The notes under the pieces: model-generated | What the model was told of the DNA's origin: nothing | Database searches by the model: none | The model's input: the letters and a program-made list of their open reading frames with translations, nothing else | Position numbers and translations under genes: made by a program | Shown here: in pieces, positions 17,749 to 27,744 of the stretch | How positions within the stretch are numbered: position 1 is the first letter of the stretch | Layout: each line of letters opens with the position of its first letter | From: Salinisphaeraceae bacterium | Lineage (GTDB): Bacteria; Pseudomonadota; Gammaproteobacteria; Nevskiales; Salinisphaeraceae | NCBI GenBank assembly: GCA_002683405.1 | Contig: NYTH01000011.1 | Location: 1 to 46,242, forward strand | DNA: 46,242 nt | Direction of reading: 5' to 3'

Positions 17749-20700
17749 GAGGGATCCCCGGTGTAGAACGGGGCGAGGAAGCGCGGCGCCGGCATGCTCG
17801 CGGGTGCCTGCGGCCGGAACCAGTAGCGGATATAGGCGCCCACGCCCATCTCGTCGTAGTCACGCGCATTGCTGAAGGTCGACTTGCCGCCCACCGAGAA
17901 ATGCGGCGTGAGCATGTACTCGGCCGCGGCGTGGAAGCCGATGTTGGCGCCGGTTTCGTCGGTGCCTTCGTAGGTCGTTCGGCCGTCGATGCCGCCCGCA
18001 ACCTCCAGCCGATCCTGGAGCCCGCCGAAGTTGCCGGGGAAGATATCGGCGTCGTCTTCGTCGAAGGCCTGGATGCCCAGGCTGCCGCCGATCCGGTAGG
18101 CCAGCCGCTCGTGACGACCGGTCCACTCGATGGGAATACTCACTGCGGTATAGAACTGCGGGCTGAAGTAACCGCCGTGACCCACCGTGAACTCACCCAG
18201 ATTCTCCTCGTAGAACAGGGTGGTCAGGTTGACGCCAACGGTCAGCTCGCTGTTTCTGCGCTGCATCAGACGATGATAGTAGCCGCCGCCCAATTCGAAA
18301 TTGAGGTTGTCCTCGACCTTTTCGCCTTCGAGAAAGTAACCCCCGAAGTTGGCATAGACGCCGTTCACGCCGAAGTCGCGGGCAATATCGACCCGAGCGC
18401 CGTTGCGGGTCACGCCGCCGAAGCTCGCTTCCTGTCCGGCCAATCCGTCCAGATAGGGATCATGCGTACCGGCATAGGACAGCAGACTGTCGGTGACCGA
18501 CCGGCGGGCAATGTCCACGCTCAGGAGCACGTCGTCGAAGGTCGGCGTCCAGCGGATGCCGCCCACGAGATTCTCTTCCTCGAAGCCCAGCGGAGTCGAG
18601 CCGATATCCAGCCGAAGATTGTTCAGCTCGTAGACCACACCAAGCGCGACGCCGTTGTCGGATTGGTCATAGGCGCTGTTGGACGCGGCAATGGAGGCGG
18701 CCGAGCCCGTGCCGTTTTCGGCCTCCGCCAGCGGCAGCGCGCCAAATGCCAGAGAGTTGAAGCCCGACACCCGGCCGGAATCAAGCGCGACCGGGATAAC
18801 GCGGAAACGCAGACGTCCCGGCCCGGCTTCGCCCAGACTGAACTCCAGCGGAGTCTCAACGTCGGTCAATTCCCCCAGACCGTCCTGACCATCGCGATAG
18901 CGCAGGTTCAGGCCCGCCGCCAGCCAGCTGCTGCGCTGAGACTGAATCGTGGCGATCTCGTCTATCAGCTCGCCGCGCGGGTTGCTCGTCCGGCCAGGCG
19001 GCGCGTCCGCGGTGGGGCTGTAGGGGCCGTCGTTGTATCGCTGGGCAAGCCGCATCCGCCGCTGCGGCTGATACATGGCCTCGTTGACGGTCTGGCGGGA
19101 CATCATGTCCGAGTTGTTCTGATACGCCGTACCCGGCACCTGCCGACCCTGGTAGCCGCCGCCATGTGCCGCCGGATAACGCTGTTCCGCCGCCTGCTGG
19201 TACTGCCGCGCCTGTTCGGCATAGGCTCGCGCCTCAGGTCCGGACCGTGCTGTCTCGCGCCGGAACGCATAGGCCTGCGCCGGTTCGGCCTGCGCCCGTG
19301 ACTGGGTGGGCTGACCGAAAGGATTCTGATTGTCCTCCCGACGGTATTCCGCCGGCGTGCCGACCGGCCCGAGGCCGTCGTTCACACGGATCGAATCGAG
19401 CGCGAGCGCCTGCTTGAATAGCGACACCGCCTCCTGATCGTTGCCCTGGGCCCGCTCCATGCGACCGGCCAGGACATACAGACGAGGATTCTTCGGATCG
19501 CGCTCAAGCGCGCGCTTGACCAGCCACTCCGCTTCGTCGTACTTGCCGGACGCCGTCGCGGCGCTGATGGCGCCCTCGTAGGCCTTGACGTCATCAGGAT
19601 TGCGTTCCAGCACGTCGTAGTAGAGGTCGAGCGCGTCCAGCGGCTCGTCAAAATCCATGTAAAGCCGGGCCAACGCCATATTCAGCGCCGCGTCTTCCGG
19701 ATCGGCCGCCAGATGCGGACGCAGATGTTCATAGGCATCCGCCAGCAGACCCTGTTCCCGAAGTGCATCGGCCTTCTGGACGGCAAAACCGGCTTCCAGC
19801 TGGGCGAGCCCCTGCCGCTCACTAACCGACAGACTGTCGTACTGGCCGCGCAGGGCTCTGAGCTGGCCGCGGAACTCGGCCTCCATGCCCTGCTGCGACA
19901 GCAGGGAAGCATACTGCAGACGCAGCGCCGGGCTCGGCCTGGCGGTCGAGTTCATTGCCTTGCGCAGCATGGCCAACGCGCGATCGGACTGACCGATCTG
20001 GGCGTAGCCTTCCGCCAGCGCACCCAGGGTTTCAATGTCCTTGTCCGGCAGGCTGTTGATCCGTTCCAGCGCGGCTTCCGCGCCTTGCAGATCGCCATTG
20101 CGCGCCATCACGGAGGCGCGGTTGGCTTCGTAGCGCATCCACATGCGGCGCTGCAGTGCCTGCATGTCGGCGGTTCTTGCATTCGCCGGTACCCGTTCGA
20201 GGGTGCGCAGCCCTTCCAGCCAGCGCTCTTCTTCCGCGAGGATCAGCGCACGGATGAAAAGCGCTTCCGGCGTGGCGTCGCTGCCAGCCGTCAACTGCTC
20301 AAGCATGGCGTTCGCCCGACCAGTCTGGCCCGTTTGCCGATACAGATCGGCCAGCAGCAGCCGCGAGTACGGGCTGTCCGGATCGGCTTCAATGGACTGA
20401 TTGAGCAGCTGCTCGGCACGGCGCGCATCGCCGTCACGCATTGCCTGGGCACCGGCTTCACGCAGTGCGGTGGCCTGCAGGCTGTCCAGGCCGGCAATCT
20501 GCTGACGCTGCTCGGCCGGAATACTCTCGGCAAATCGCAACGCCTCGTCGCTGCGACCCAGTCGGCTCAGGGCGTAGATCTTGCCGCGTGCTGCGCCTGC
20601 GTTGCCCGCATCGGAAGAAAGCACCCGGTTGTACTGGGCCAGCGCGTCCTGATTCCGTCCGGCTTCGGCCAGGGTATCGGCATAGCTCACGCGCACCGCG

Positions 20701-21914
20701 GTTTCACCCGGGCGGGCCTGCAGCGCATTTTCGAACAGGCTGATCGCTTCGGCCCGATCACCATTCTGACGCGCCTGCTCTGCCGCTTGAACACGGGACC
20801 ATACCCGCGCGCTCGATAGCGAATCCTGCCAGCGACTTGCGGTGGAGGGCTGCTGGCGGGAGGCCTGCTGTAGCAGCGCCTCCGCCTGGCCGAACTGTTG
20901 TCGCTTGAGCGCGATGATGCCCAGGCCACCCAGCGCATTCGCGTTGTTCGGTTCGCGGCTGCGCAGGTCCGAAAAGATATTCTCGGCCTCGCCCAGGCGG
21001 TTGTTGTTGAGCGCGTCGAAACCATCGCGCGCCTGCTTGTCGGAGCGTGAAAGCGTGTACGGAGCAGGACTCGTGGTCCGTGGCCCGCCACGAGGGAAAT
21101 CACGCTTGACCTGGGCATAGCGCGACTTGATGGCGCCGTCCTGCGGGTGGTCCTCCAGATAGCCCTGGTACAGGCCGTAGTCCCCGCTGCGCGCGTCCAG
21201 CCATATCAACGCCTGACGGCGAGCCGCCTGAGCGCGACTGGCGACAGACTGGCGGCCCTCCAGGTCGGCAAGAATGCCTATGCCGTCGCGGCGAGTAGCT
21301 TCCCGATAGGTCAGATGCTCGGCATACGCCAGACGATAGCGCGGATCATTGGGATTCTCCTCGCTCAGGCGCTTGAGGCCGGCGCGGGCCTCCTCCCAGC
21401 CATCAGAGGTGCCGCCGAGAGTCTGGTAGAACTCCAGGCCCAGCTCACCACTCGGCTGGCGGTTGCCGAAATGCTCGCGGTACTTGCTTATGGCCTGAGC
21501 TTTCTGGTCATTTTGCCCCAGTTCCCGGGCGCGAGTCAGCGCCTGAGTGTCGTTCGGCTCGGGATCCCTGGCTTGCGGCGCCGGTTTCGTTCCCGCGGTT
21601 TTGATGGCCCCCAGACCGGGGTGATCGGGGTTAACCGCGCGCAGCCGGTCACGATAGCTCTGGGCCAGGGATTCGTCGCCCGCGTAGGCGGCGGCCGTGC
21701 CCAGCGCCGCCAGCGCGTCGGTATTGTCCGGATCGGCAATCAGGACCTTTTCCCAGGCTGTATTTGCCAGATCCTGACGCCCGCGTTTTTCCCAGAAACG
21801 GGCCTGTTCGACCACCTGGGACACGCTTGCTTCTGCTGCGGTGCCGAGCGAGGGAAATGGCAGCGCCACCACGAATGTGAATGCAATGGCACTCAGTGAA
21901 ATAGCTCGCAACAC
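17742..21914 (-). CDS. bcsC: Cellulose synthase outer-membrane export protein BcsC
   Basis: A 1390-residue protein in the upper range for BcsC. It has a signal peptide (1-27), then a long TPR superhelix (about 30-860) with repeated A-x-x-G/PDNPxA patterns that bridges the periplasm. Next comes a linker rich in Gln, Tyr, Arg and Pro (about 880-980), and last a C-terminal BCSC_C outer-membrane beta-barrel (about 1000-1390). It conducts the glucan across the periplasm and outer membrane. The GTG start at 21914 is supported by GGAG at 6-nt spacing and overlaps bcsZ by 22 bp. The Gln/Tyr-rich linker between scaffold and barrel is unusually long and low in complexity. Confidence 0.95.
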   Translation of the reverse strand: MLRAISLSAIAFTFVVALPFPSLGTAAEASVSQVVEQARFWEKRGRQDLANTAWEKVLIADPDNTDALAALGTAAAYAGDESLAQSYRDRLRAVNPDHPGLGAIKTAGTKPAPQARDPEPNDTQALTRARELGQNDQKAQAISKYREHFGNRQPSGELGLEFYQTLGGTSDGWEEARAGLKRLSEENPNDPRYRLAYAEHLTYREATRRDGIGILADLEGRQSVASRAQAARRQALIWLDARSGDYGLYQGYLEDHPQDGAIKSRYAQVKRDFPRGGPRTTSPAPYTLSRSDKQARDGFDALNNNRLGEAENIFSDLRSREPNNANALGGLGIIALKRQQFGQAEALLQQASRQQPSTASRWQDSLSSARVWSRVQAAEQARQNGDRAEAISLFENALQARPGETAVRVSYADTLAEAGRNQDALAQYNRVLSSDAGNAGAARGKIYALSRLGRSDEALRFAESIPAEQRQQIAGLDSLQATALREAGAQAMRDGDARRAEQLLNQSIEADPDSPYSRLLLADLYRQTGQTGRANAMLEQLTAGSDATPEALFIRALILAEEERWLEGLRTLERVPANARTADMQALQRRMWMRYEANRASVMARNGDLQGAEAALERINSLPDKDIETLGALAEGYAQIGQSDRALAMLRKAMNSTARPSPALRLQYASLLSQQGMEAEFRGQLRALRGQYDSLSVSERQGLAQLEAGFAVQKADALREQGLLADAYEHLRPHLAADPEDAALNMALARLYMDFDEPLDALDLYYDVLERNPDDVKAYEGAISAATASGKYDEAEWLVKRALERDPKNPRLYVLAGRMERAQGNDQEAVSLFKQALALDSIRVNDGLGPVGTPAEYRREDNQNPFGQPTQSRAQAEPAQAYAFRRETARSGPEARAYAEQARQYQQAAEQRYPAAHGGGYQGRQVPGTAYQNNSDMMSRQTVNEAMYQPQRRMRLAQRYNDGPYSPTADAPPGRTSNPRGELIDEIATIQSQRSSWLAAGLNLRYRDGQDGLGELTDVETPLEFSLGEAGPGRLRFRVIPVALDSGRVSGFNSLAFGALPLAEAENGTGSAASIAASNSAYDQSDNGVALGVVYELNNLRLDIGSTPLGFEEENLVGGIRWTPTFDDVLLSVDIARRSVTDSLLSYAGTHDPYLDGLAGQEASFGGVTRNGARVDIARDFGVNGVYANFGGYFLEGEKVEDNLNFELGGGYYHRLMQRRNSELTVGVNLTTLFYEENLGEFTVGHGGYFSPQFYTAVSIPIEWTGRHERLAYRIGGSLGIQAFDEDDADIFPGNFGGLQDRLEVAGGIDGRTTYEGTDETGANIGFHAAAEYMLTPHFSVGGKSTFSNARDYDEMGVGAYIRYWFRPQAPASMPAPRFLAPFYTGDPSW

Positions 21915-23035
21915 GTTCGGCTCCAGAGTGGTTCTAACTGTCCGTCATCAATAATCTTGTAGCGATCCGTCAGCCAGCCCTGACCAAAAAGCAGGAGGAC
22001 GTAATCGTAATACTGAGCGTCATCGCCCCTTGACTCGTCGACGCCGGCTTCGGAGAGCGCCTCTGGGTCAAGCATTCCGGCTTCGAGGGCATGCAGGTAG
22101 GGCAGCAGCGCCCAGCTGAACCCGGGCGGGCCGAGCCCGCTCGTTTCCCCGCTGCGCGTATCCACTGTTTCCGGCACGCTCTGGCGATCTACCAGCAGGT
22201 CGCGCATGCCATCCAGCGCCTCGGGTGCCGGCGCTCGATCCGACCACAAACCGGACCAGAGGTAGGTGCGGATGGCATCATAACTGCCGATCCAGCCGGT
22301 TTCCGGATCTTCGATCACACCCTCGCCGTCGCGAAAGGTCAGCCAGTCCGGCGCCAGACCGCGCTCGTTGTGCTCGGCCAGCAGTTCCGCGTGATTCGAG
22401 GCAATCTCGCGCCACGGCCCCGCCGGCTGATACTTGGCCAGGCGCGCCATCAGAAACGCCGGCACATAGCTGGGATTGAGGCGCCATACGCCCTCTTCCG
22501 GCGTGAACCCCCGGGGCGCAGGCAGCAGGACACGGCCCACGCCGGGAATGGTGTCGGTCGATTGCTCGAGCGTCATCTCCAGCAGTGCGTTGGCCAGCTC
22601 GAGATAGTCGTCTCCGCCCCACAGACGATAGGCCTCTATCAGACTGTAGGCCATCCACAGATCCGCGTCGCTGGCCGGATTATCGTCCAGCACACGCCAC
22701 TCGCCGTTATCGGCCTGACCCCACAGCCAGGCGGGCAGCTTGCGCTTCATGCTGCCGCCCGAGAGGTTGTTCTCGGCCCATTTCAGTATGGCGTCAAAGC
22801 GCTTCTGATCGTCCGCCACCAGCGCAAAGAACATGGCGTAAGCCTGCCCCTCCGAAGTCGACCGACTACCGGAGAGATAATCGATCACGCGCCCGTCCTC
22901 CTGGACGAAACGCTCGGTAAAGGTTTTCCAGGATGTCCAGTCACGCTGGCACTGCCACCAGGTCCAGAACGCCGCGCTCGCCCCCAGCGAGGCGAGCACG
23001 GCAATTCCGATAGCAGCAGTACGCGCATGCCGCAT
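21893..23035 (-). CDS. bcsZ: Cellulase BcsZ, glycoside hydrolase family 8
   Basis: A 380-residue endo-beta-1,4-glucanase of the cellulose operon that trims the nascent glucan in the periplasm. The signal or anchor segment is at about 8-27. Conserved GH8 features are Glu62 in STSEGQAYAMFFAL (general acid), NPASDADLWMAY (119-130) and GSYDAIRTYLW with Asp253. The gene starts 4 nt after bcsAB stops and overlaps bcsC by 22 bp, so it is tightly coupled to both. Slightly longer than E. coli BcsZ (368). Confidence 0.95.
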   Translation of the reverse strand: MRHARTAAIGIAVLASLGASAAFWTWWQCQRDWTSWKTFTERFVQEDGRVIDYLSGSRSTSEGQAYAMFFALVADDQKRFDAILKWAENNLSGGSMKRKLPAWLWGQADNGEWRVLDDNPASDADLWMAYSLIEAYRLWGGDDYLELANALLEMTLEQSTDTIPGVGRVLLPAPRGFTPEEGVWRLNPSYVPAFLMARLAKYQPAGPWREIASNHAELLAEHNERGLAPDWLTFRDGEGVIEDPETGWIGSYDAIRTYLWSGLWSDRAPAPEALDGMRDLLVDRQSVPETVDTRSGETSGLGPPGFSWALLPYLHALEAGMLDPEALSEAGVDESRGDDAQYYDYVLLLFGQGWLTDRYKIIDDGQLEPLWSRTCCELFH

Positions 23036-23039
23036 GCAG

Positions 23040-26000
23040 TTAGCTCGCGCTCACTCTTGCGCGCGAAGCCGACCGCAGGGCGCGGTATACGACGATCGCC
23101 AGGACCAGGACGATGCCCAGCGCCAGCACCAGCAGCAACAGCGGCTGCTGGGAGAACCACCAGTGGATACGAGTGGTCAGCGGCAGCGAACCGCGATAGT
23201 GGATATCGCCCAGCCGGTAGTAGTTCACTGCGCCCTCGCTGACCAGCGTTACATCGCCCTGCACGAACTGAGAACGTGACGGGTTCTGCAGCAGATCGGC
23301 CAGCTCCGGCAGGCGGCTTTCGTCACGCGCGAAAACCGCGACCACGTCGCGATCAGAGGACAACGGTGACTCGAACCCGACGATGGCGCCCAGATCACCG
23401 CTGCTTTCGGTGATCACCCGCCCGGCATGCTGCTGGGCGGCCTCGATATCCCGATTGGCGATCAGCGAGGTCACACGATCAATCCAGCCCAGCGTCCGCA
23501 GGCTGACCTGCCCGGACTCCAGCGACAGCGGCATGTGCTCGCTCCACTGCGCCAGCAGGGGCTGGGTTTCCGGCGTGCCGAGCACCAGCACGTCGTGGCC
23601 CGCCATGGCCGCCGTATCGGCGCCCAGCACCGTCTTCACGCGAATCGCGGGATAGCCGGTATTCCGACCCACGTGGCCCATGATCATCAGGTAGGCCTCG
23701 ATGGCCTGATTCGACGGGTTGGACGGCAACGCCACGATACTCTGACGCAGGTCGGCCAGGCGGCTGAACGGGAAGCCCGAATTGGCCAGCTTGGCCAGGT
23801 CCGGCATGCGCGAGTAATGGGAGAGGCCGCTCAGGTCGATGGTGGACGACGGGTCGATGATGCCCACCATGTTGTCCAGAGAGCTTCGGCACTCCGTCGG
23901 CGTTCTTTCGAAGAAGAAGCGGAACGACATGCGGCTCGTGCCGGCCAGCTCGTAGCCCGGCAGAAACACGGTGGCCTCGTCGTGCAGCATCTCGCGGCCA
24001 CCGACCGCCTTCTCCAGCATGTTCGGCTCCATCTTGCGCGCGCTCAGTTCCAGGCCGCGAACGAAGGTGTCGTTGATGCTGACATTCATCGTCGAGTTGC
24101 CGACGTAATACGGAGGGGTATAGCGGTACTTGAGATCAACCGGCACGCCATCGGAGCGCCAGGTGAACAGGTCCGGCGGCGTCGCAAAGTCGAAGGACAC
24201 CGGCGGCGGCTCGTAGCCTTCCGACTGGAGCCGCTGCCGATTCTCCAGAATCTGGGCGAACTCGACCGGCTTGTCCGTCGGAATCCAGCGCGGCGCATCG
24301 TAGGGCTTGCGGGGCTCGGGCTGGATGACTTCGCGAATCAGCGCGTAATCACCGGACATCGCCGGGCTGCCGATGGTGACGGCACGCGCAGCGTTGTTCA
24401 GGGACTCGGCATCGCTGCCTGCCACCACGAGCAGCTTACCGCCCTGCGGGTTTTCCTGAATCGCCACTCTGGCGCCCTGGCCTTCGGGCACACTCACACC
24501 GGCCGGCGCCTGGTTGCCGTTGACGAACACAACCGCGTTGCCCGGCGGCAGATTGCCCTTGAGGGCAGGAAAGGTCGCGCCGCGATAGCTGGCAAGACCA
24601 CCGAACCAGGACGCAACAATACCGGCCGCATTGAGCGTGCCGGCCGACGGCTCCGCCGGAAACACGAAAGGCAACTGCAGCCGCGCCGCATCACGCTTGT
24701 CGAAAAACGGCCTCGGCAGATTCGCCAGATCGTTCACGGCGTTCAGCGGCCTGGCATTGATATTCAGCGTACTGCGGTTGCTGATCAACCCCCACAGCGA
24801 GCTGTGGAAATCATCCTCGCACTCCAGCGTGTAGTGGGCGATGAACTCGAACGTGATCTCGTTATAGTCCACGAACAGGCGCGGATCGAGCTCGACCTGG
24901 CGCTCGGCGCCGTCGGCCGTGTCGTCATCCAGCGCCAGCGACTGAGCCAACTCGCCATTGACCAGGATATTCAGGTGGCTCAGCTCGTAAATGAGTGCGT
25001 TGGAGTGGGCGATGTTCAGCGTGAGACTCGCCGAGTTGATGACTTCGTCGGTGCGCACCGAAAATGGCACTTCGAAGCGATCATCCGTGCCGCGCAGGCG
25101 AATCGGCTCCCCCACGCCCAGCTGGCGGAAGGTAATGCGGCGCGTGGCCGCCTGGCTGTCCGGACGCTCGAGTTCGCCGCTGTTGGCGGACGCCTTGATG
25201 CCGACCGACTGCTGGGCACGCACCTCCGGCGAGGCCATCAGGCCGGCGCCGACCATGAGCGCCACGACCGCAGCCGTAGCCCGCGGGGCGCGTCGCAGCC
25301 AGGAGAAGCTCAACGCCGTCTTGACCCCGCCAAAGCCGTAGCGAATGACTTCGCCCGCCGACTTGAGCGGATGATCCACGTCGCGCTCCTCGCGCCAGCC
25401 CACCCAGGCGTCGGCGCGGCCGAACATCACGTAAACCAGATGGCGCCTTTCCGCCAGCGTTAGGTCCCCAAAGCGCAGGCGTATGTTCTTGTCGTCCACT
25501 GTCACTACCTCTGCTGGCAAGTAGGTTTCATTATCGGTTTCGGGCAGGATCGCCAACTGCACGCTGTCGCCGGCCTTCACGCCGGGGACCGCGCGCCACT
25601 TCAGCGAGCTGCCTCCCAAGGAAATGTCGTCGGTGGTCACCGACAGGAGCTGATTGTCCGGCAGGCGAAGAAACGCCGGGAGCTTGTGCTCGACGCGGGT
25701 CGAGCGGCGCCCCTGGCGCGCCTCGCGCGCCACGGCCACGCCGGCGCCGAGAAGAATGATGTTGTACAGCGCCCAGACCATGTTGAGGATCACGGTATCG
25801 ACCTCGTATGTGTTCCAGAACAGCAGGCGGCCAATGCCCACCAGAAAGCCGATGATGTTGGCAAAGAGCATCAGGAAGAACGGCCAGGCGATGTCCGTAT
25901 CGATATAACTCTTCTCGATGATGCCGCCCTTGTCGGTCACGTTGAACTTGCCCAGCTTGGGGTTGATCAGCGCGAGCCACGTGGGGCGCATGATGTGCCA

Positions 26001-27494
26001 CGCCAGCACGGTTTCGTAGGCCTCGGCCCAGAAGGAGTGGCGATACGGTCCCTGCATGCGCGACGTGGCCACGTTGGAAATGACCAGATGCGGTAGCACG
26101 TAAACGGCGATGAGCAGCGCCCAGGCCTGGAAAATATGGGCTTCGAGGAAAAGATAGCTCAGCGGCGCAATCAGGAAGATGACGCGCGGCACGCCGTAGA
26201 AGAAATGCAGCATGGAGTTGGCGTAGCACAACCGCTGCCCCCACTTCAGGCCCTTGCCCAGGAACGGGTTGTCCACCCGGAAGATCTGCGCCATGCCGCG
26301 CGCCCAGCGAATACGCTGGCCCACGTGGCCCGACAGCGACTCGGTGGCCAGACCGGCCGCCTGCGGGATATTGATGTAGGCGCTTTTCCAGCCCGCCCGG
26401 TGCATCTTGAGCGACGAGTGGGCATCCTCGGTGACGGTTTCCACCGCGACGCCACCGATTTCCTCCAGCGCTTCCCGGCGCATGACGGCGCAGGAGCCAC
26501 AGAAGAACGAAGCGTTCCAGAAGTCGTTGCCGTCCTGCAGCAGCCCGTAGAACAACTCGCCCTCGTTGGGCACCTTGCGAAAGATGTTCAGGTTCCGCTC
26601 GAACGGATCCGGCGAGAAGAAATGGTGCGGCGTCTGGACAATCGCCAGGTCCTCGTCTTTCAGAAAGCCGCCGACGGTGACCTGCAGGAACGACCGCGTG
26701 GGAATGTGGTCGGCGTCGAATATGGCAACCAGATCGGCGTTGGTGCGCGCCAGGGCGTAATTGATGTTGCCGGCTTTCGCGTGTTCCGAGGTCGGCCGCG
26801 CGATATAGCCAATACCGGCCTCCTCCGCCAGCACCCGGCAATCCTCCCGAGCGCCATCGTCCAGCACGAAAATGTTGATCTTGTCGGCCGGCCAGTCCAG
26901 ATCACTGGCGGCAAGAATGGTCGGGCGAATCACGTCCAGCGGCTCGTTGTAGGTCGGAATGAACACATCGACCGTGGGCCACTCGCCGGTATCGGGCGGC
27001 AGCACCGTGGGCTTTCGCTTGAGCGGCCAGAGCACCTGGAAATAGCCCATCACCAGCACGACCAGGGCGTAGATTTCCGCGCCGAGCAGCGCCATCGTGA
27101 AGATCAGATCGAGCGTACTGACCAGCGGATCACCAATGCCCAGCGTGTCCGTCACGCGCCAGTACATGTACCGGAAGCTGCTGATCAGTGAGAACAGGAT
27201 CAGGATTACGGAAACCAGATGGCCTTCGTACTGCCTGATCCAGAAGGCGACGATGAGACTGCCCAGCGCAAAAAGCGCCTGCCATTTAAGATCCAGCGGG
27301 GTGGTCACCAGCACGTAGACCGCGAACGCGGACACGATAGCGATCAGCCATATGACCAGGCGATTGCCCCACAGCCCGGATTCGCTCATCCGGTTGAGTC
27401 GAGGCACGAACCAGCCGCTCCGCCGCCAGGAGGCGCCGGGCGTATGCTGCTCGTCATTGATTACGGCCTGCTGCCGTCTTTCATCGTTCGTCAT
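23040..27494 (-). CDS. bcsAB: Fused cellulose synthase BcsA-BcsB
   Basis: A single 1484-residue ORF joins catalytic BcsA and the periplasmic subunit BcsB. BcsA part (1-~730): membrane helices around the GT2 domain, with DDG (212-214), DAD (260-262), TED (355-357) and QRIRW (393-397), all needed for UDP-glucose binding and processive transfer. The PilZ domain has Arg596/Arg600 (RxxxR) and DISLGG (623-628), so c-di-GMP activation is expected. At 734-760 a hydrophobic stretch ending PEVRAQ looks like an internal signal peptide, and BcsB follows to a C-terminal anchor helix (~1450-1475). Start: ATG 27494 with AGGGGGG upstream; an in-frame GTG 27566 is less likely. The fusion recalls AcsAB of Komagataeibacter. 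Confidence 0.95.
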   Translation of the reverse strand: MTNDERRQQAVINDEQHTPGASWRRSGWFVPRLNRMSESGLWGNRLVIWLIAIVSAFAVYVLVTTPLDLKWQALFALGSLIVAFWIRQYEGHLVSVILILFSLISSFRYMYWRVTDTLGIGDPLVSTLDLIFTMALLGAEIYALVVLVMGYFQVLWPLKRKPTVLPPDTGEWPTVDVFIPTYNEPLDVIRPTILAASDLDWPADKINIFVLDDGAREDCRVLAEEAGIGYIARPTSEHAKAGNINYALARTNADLVAIFDADHIPTRSFLQVTVGGFLKDEDLAIVQTPHHFFSPDPFERNLNIFRKVPNEGELFYGLLQDGNDFWNASFFCGSCAVMRREALEEIGGVAVETVTEDAHSSLKMHRAGWKSAYINIPQAAGLATESLSGHVGQRIRWARGMAQIFRVDNPFLGKGLKWGQRLCYANSMLHFFYGVPRVIFLIAPLSYLFLEAHIFQAWALLIAVYVLPHLVISNVATSRMQGPYRHSFWAEAYETVLAWHIMRPTWLALINPKLGKFNVTDKGGIIEKSYIDTDIAWPFFLMLFANIIGFLVGIGRLLFWNTYEVDTVILNMVWALYNIILLGAGVAVAREARQGRRSTRVEHKLPAFLRLPDNQLLSVTTDDISLGGSSLKWRAVPGVKAGDSVQLAILPETDNETYLPAEVVTVDDKNIRLRFGDLTLAERRHLVYVMFGRADAWVGWREERDVDHPLKSAGEVIRYGFGGVKTALSFSWLRRAPRATAAVVALMVGAGLMASPEVRAQQSVGIKASANSGELERPDSQAATRRITFRQLGVGEPIRLRGTDDRFEVPFSVRTDEVINSASLTLNIAHSNALIYELSHLNILVNGELAQSLALDDDTADGAERQVELDPRLFVDYNEITFEFIAHYTLECEDDFHSSLWGLISNRSTLNINARPLNAVNDLANLPRPFFDKRDAARLQLPFVFPAEPSAGTLNAAGIVASWFGGLASYRGATFPALKGNLPPGNAVVFVNGNQAPAGVSVPEGQGARVAIQENPQGGKLLVVAGSDAESLNNAARAVTIGSPAMSGDYALIREVIQPEPRKPYDAPRWIPTDKPVEFAQILENRQRLQSEGYEPPPVSFDFATPPDLFTWRSDGVPVDLKYRYTPPYYVGNSTMNVSINDTFVRGLELSARKMEPNMLEKAVGGREMLHDEATVFLPGYELAGTSRMSFRFFFERTPTECRSSLDNMVGIIDPSSTIDLSGLSHYSRMPDLAKLANSGFPFSRLADLRQSIVALPSNPSNQAIEAYLMIMGHVGRNTGYPAIRVKTVLGADTAAMAGHDVLVLGTPETQPLLAQWSEHMPLSLESGQVSLRTLGWIDRVTSLIANRDIEAAQQHAGRVITESSGDLGAIVGFESPLSSDRDVVAVFARDESRLPELADLLQNPSRSQFVQGDVTLVSEGAVNYYRLGDIHYRGSLPLTTRIHWWFSQQPLLLLVLALGIVLVLAIVVYRALRSASRARVSAS

Positions 27495-27679
27495 TGGCGG
27501 AGCGATCCCCCCTGTCAAGATCGCGGCGAAGTTCGACGTGTAGCGGCTCCTCAGGCACGCCGCCACCGCTCTTCGCGCTTCTTTATTCTATGTTCACGCT
27601 TTCCGTGCTTCCCGACTATTATTGTGCAGCCACAAAGCTCCGGCGTCGCGACGCGCAGTATACAACACTGATTTGCCTT

Positions 27680-27729
27680 CCGGTTCAAGTTCTTGTCGTA
27701 TATAAAAAGAAATTGTCTGAACCGGGTTC
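27680..27729 (-). promoter_or_regulatory. Inverted repeat flanking an AT-rich tract upstream of bcsAB
   Basis: The 250-bp gap between bcsQ and bcsAB contains CCGGTTCA (27680-27687) and its exact complement TGAACCGG (27718-27725), separated by 30 nt with a conspicuous AT-rich run at about 27696-27715. The right arm is itself nested in GAACCGGGTTC (27719-27729). A possible -10 TATACT (complement of 27657-27662) lies downstream on the minus strand, with TTGAAC (27683-27688) 20 bp before it, longer than ideal. This may be an operator, an internal promoter for bcsAB or an mRNA switch. Confidence 0.4.
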
Positions 27730-27744
27730 GCGCCGACTGACGCG

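Noticed and set aside
23427-25463. 678-codon plus-strand open frame opposite the BcsB part of bcsAB
   Set aside because: Same antisense effect of high GC. The protein is Arg/His-rich without domains, and the minus-strand frame is clearly BcsB.
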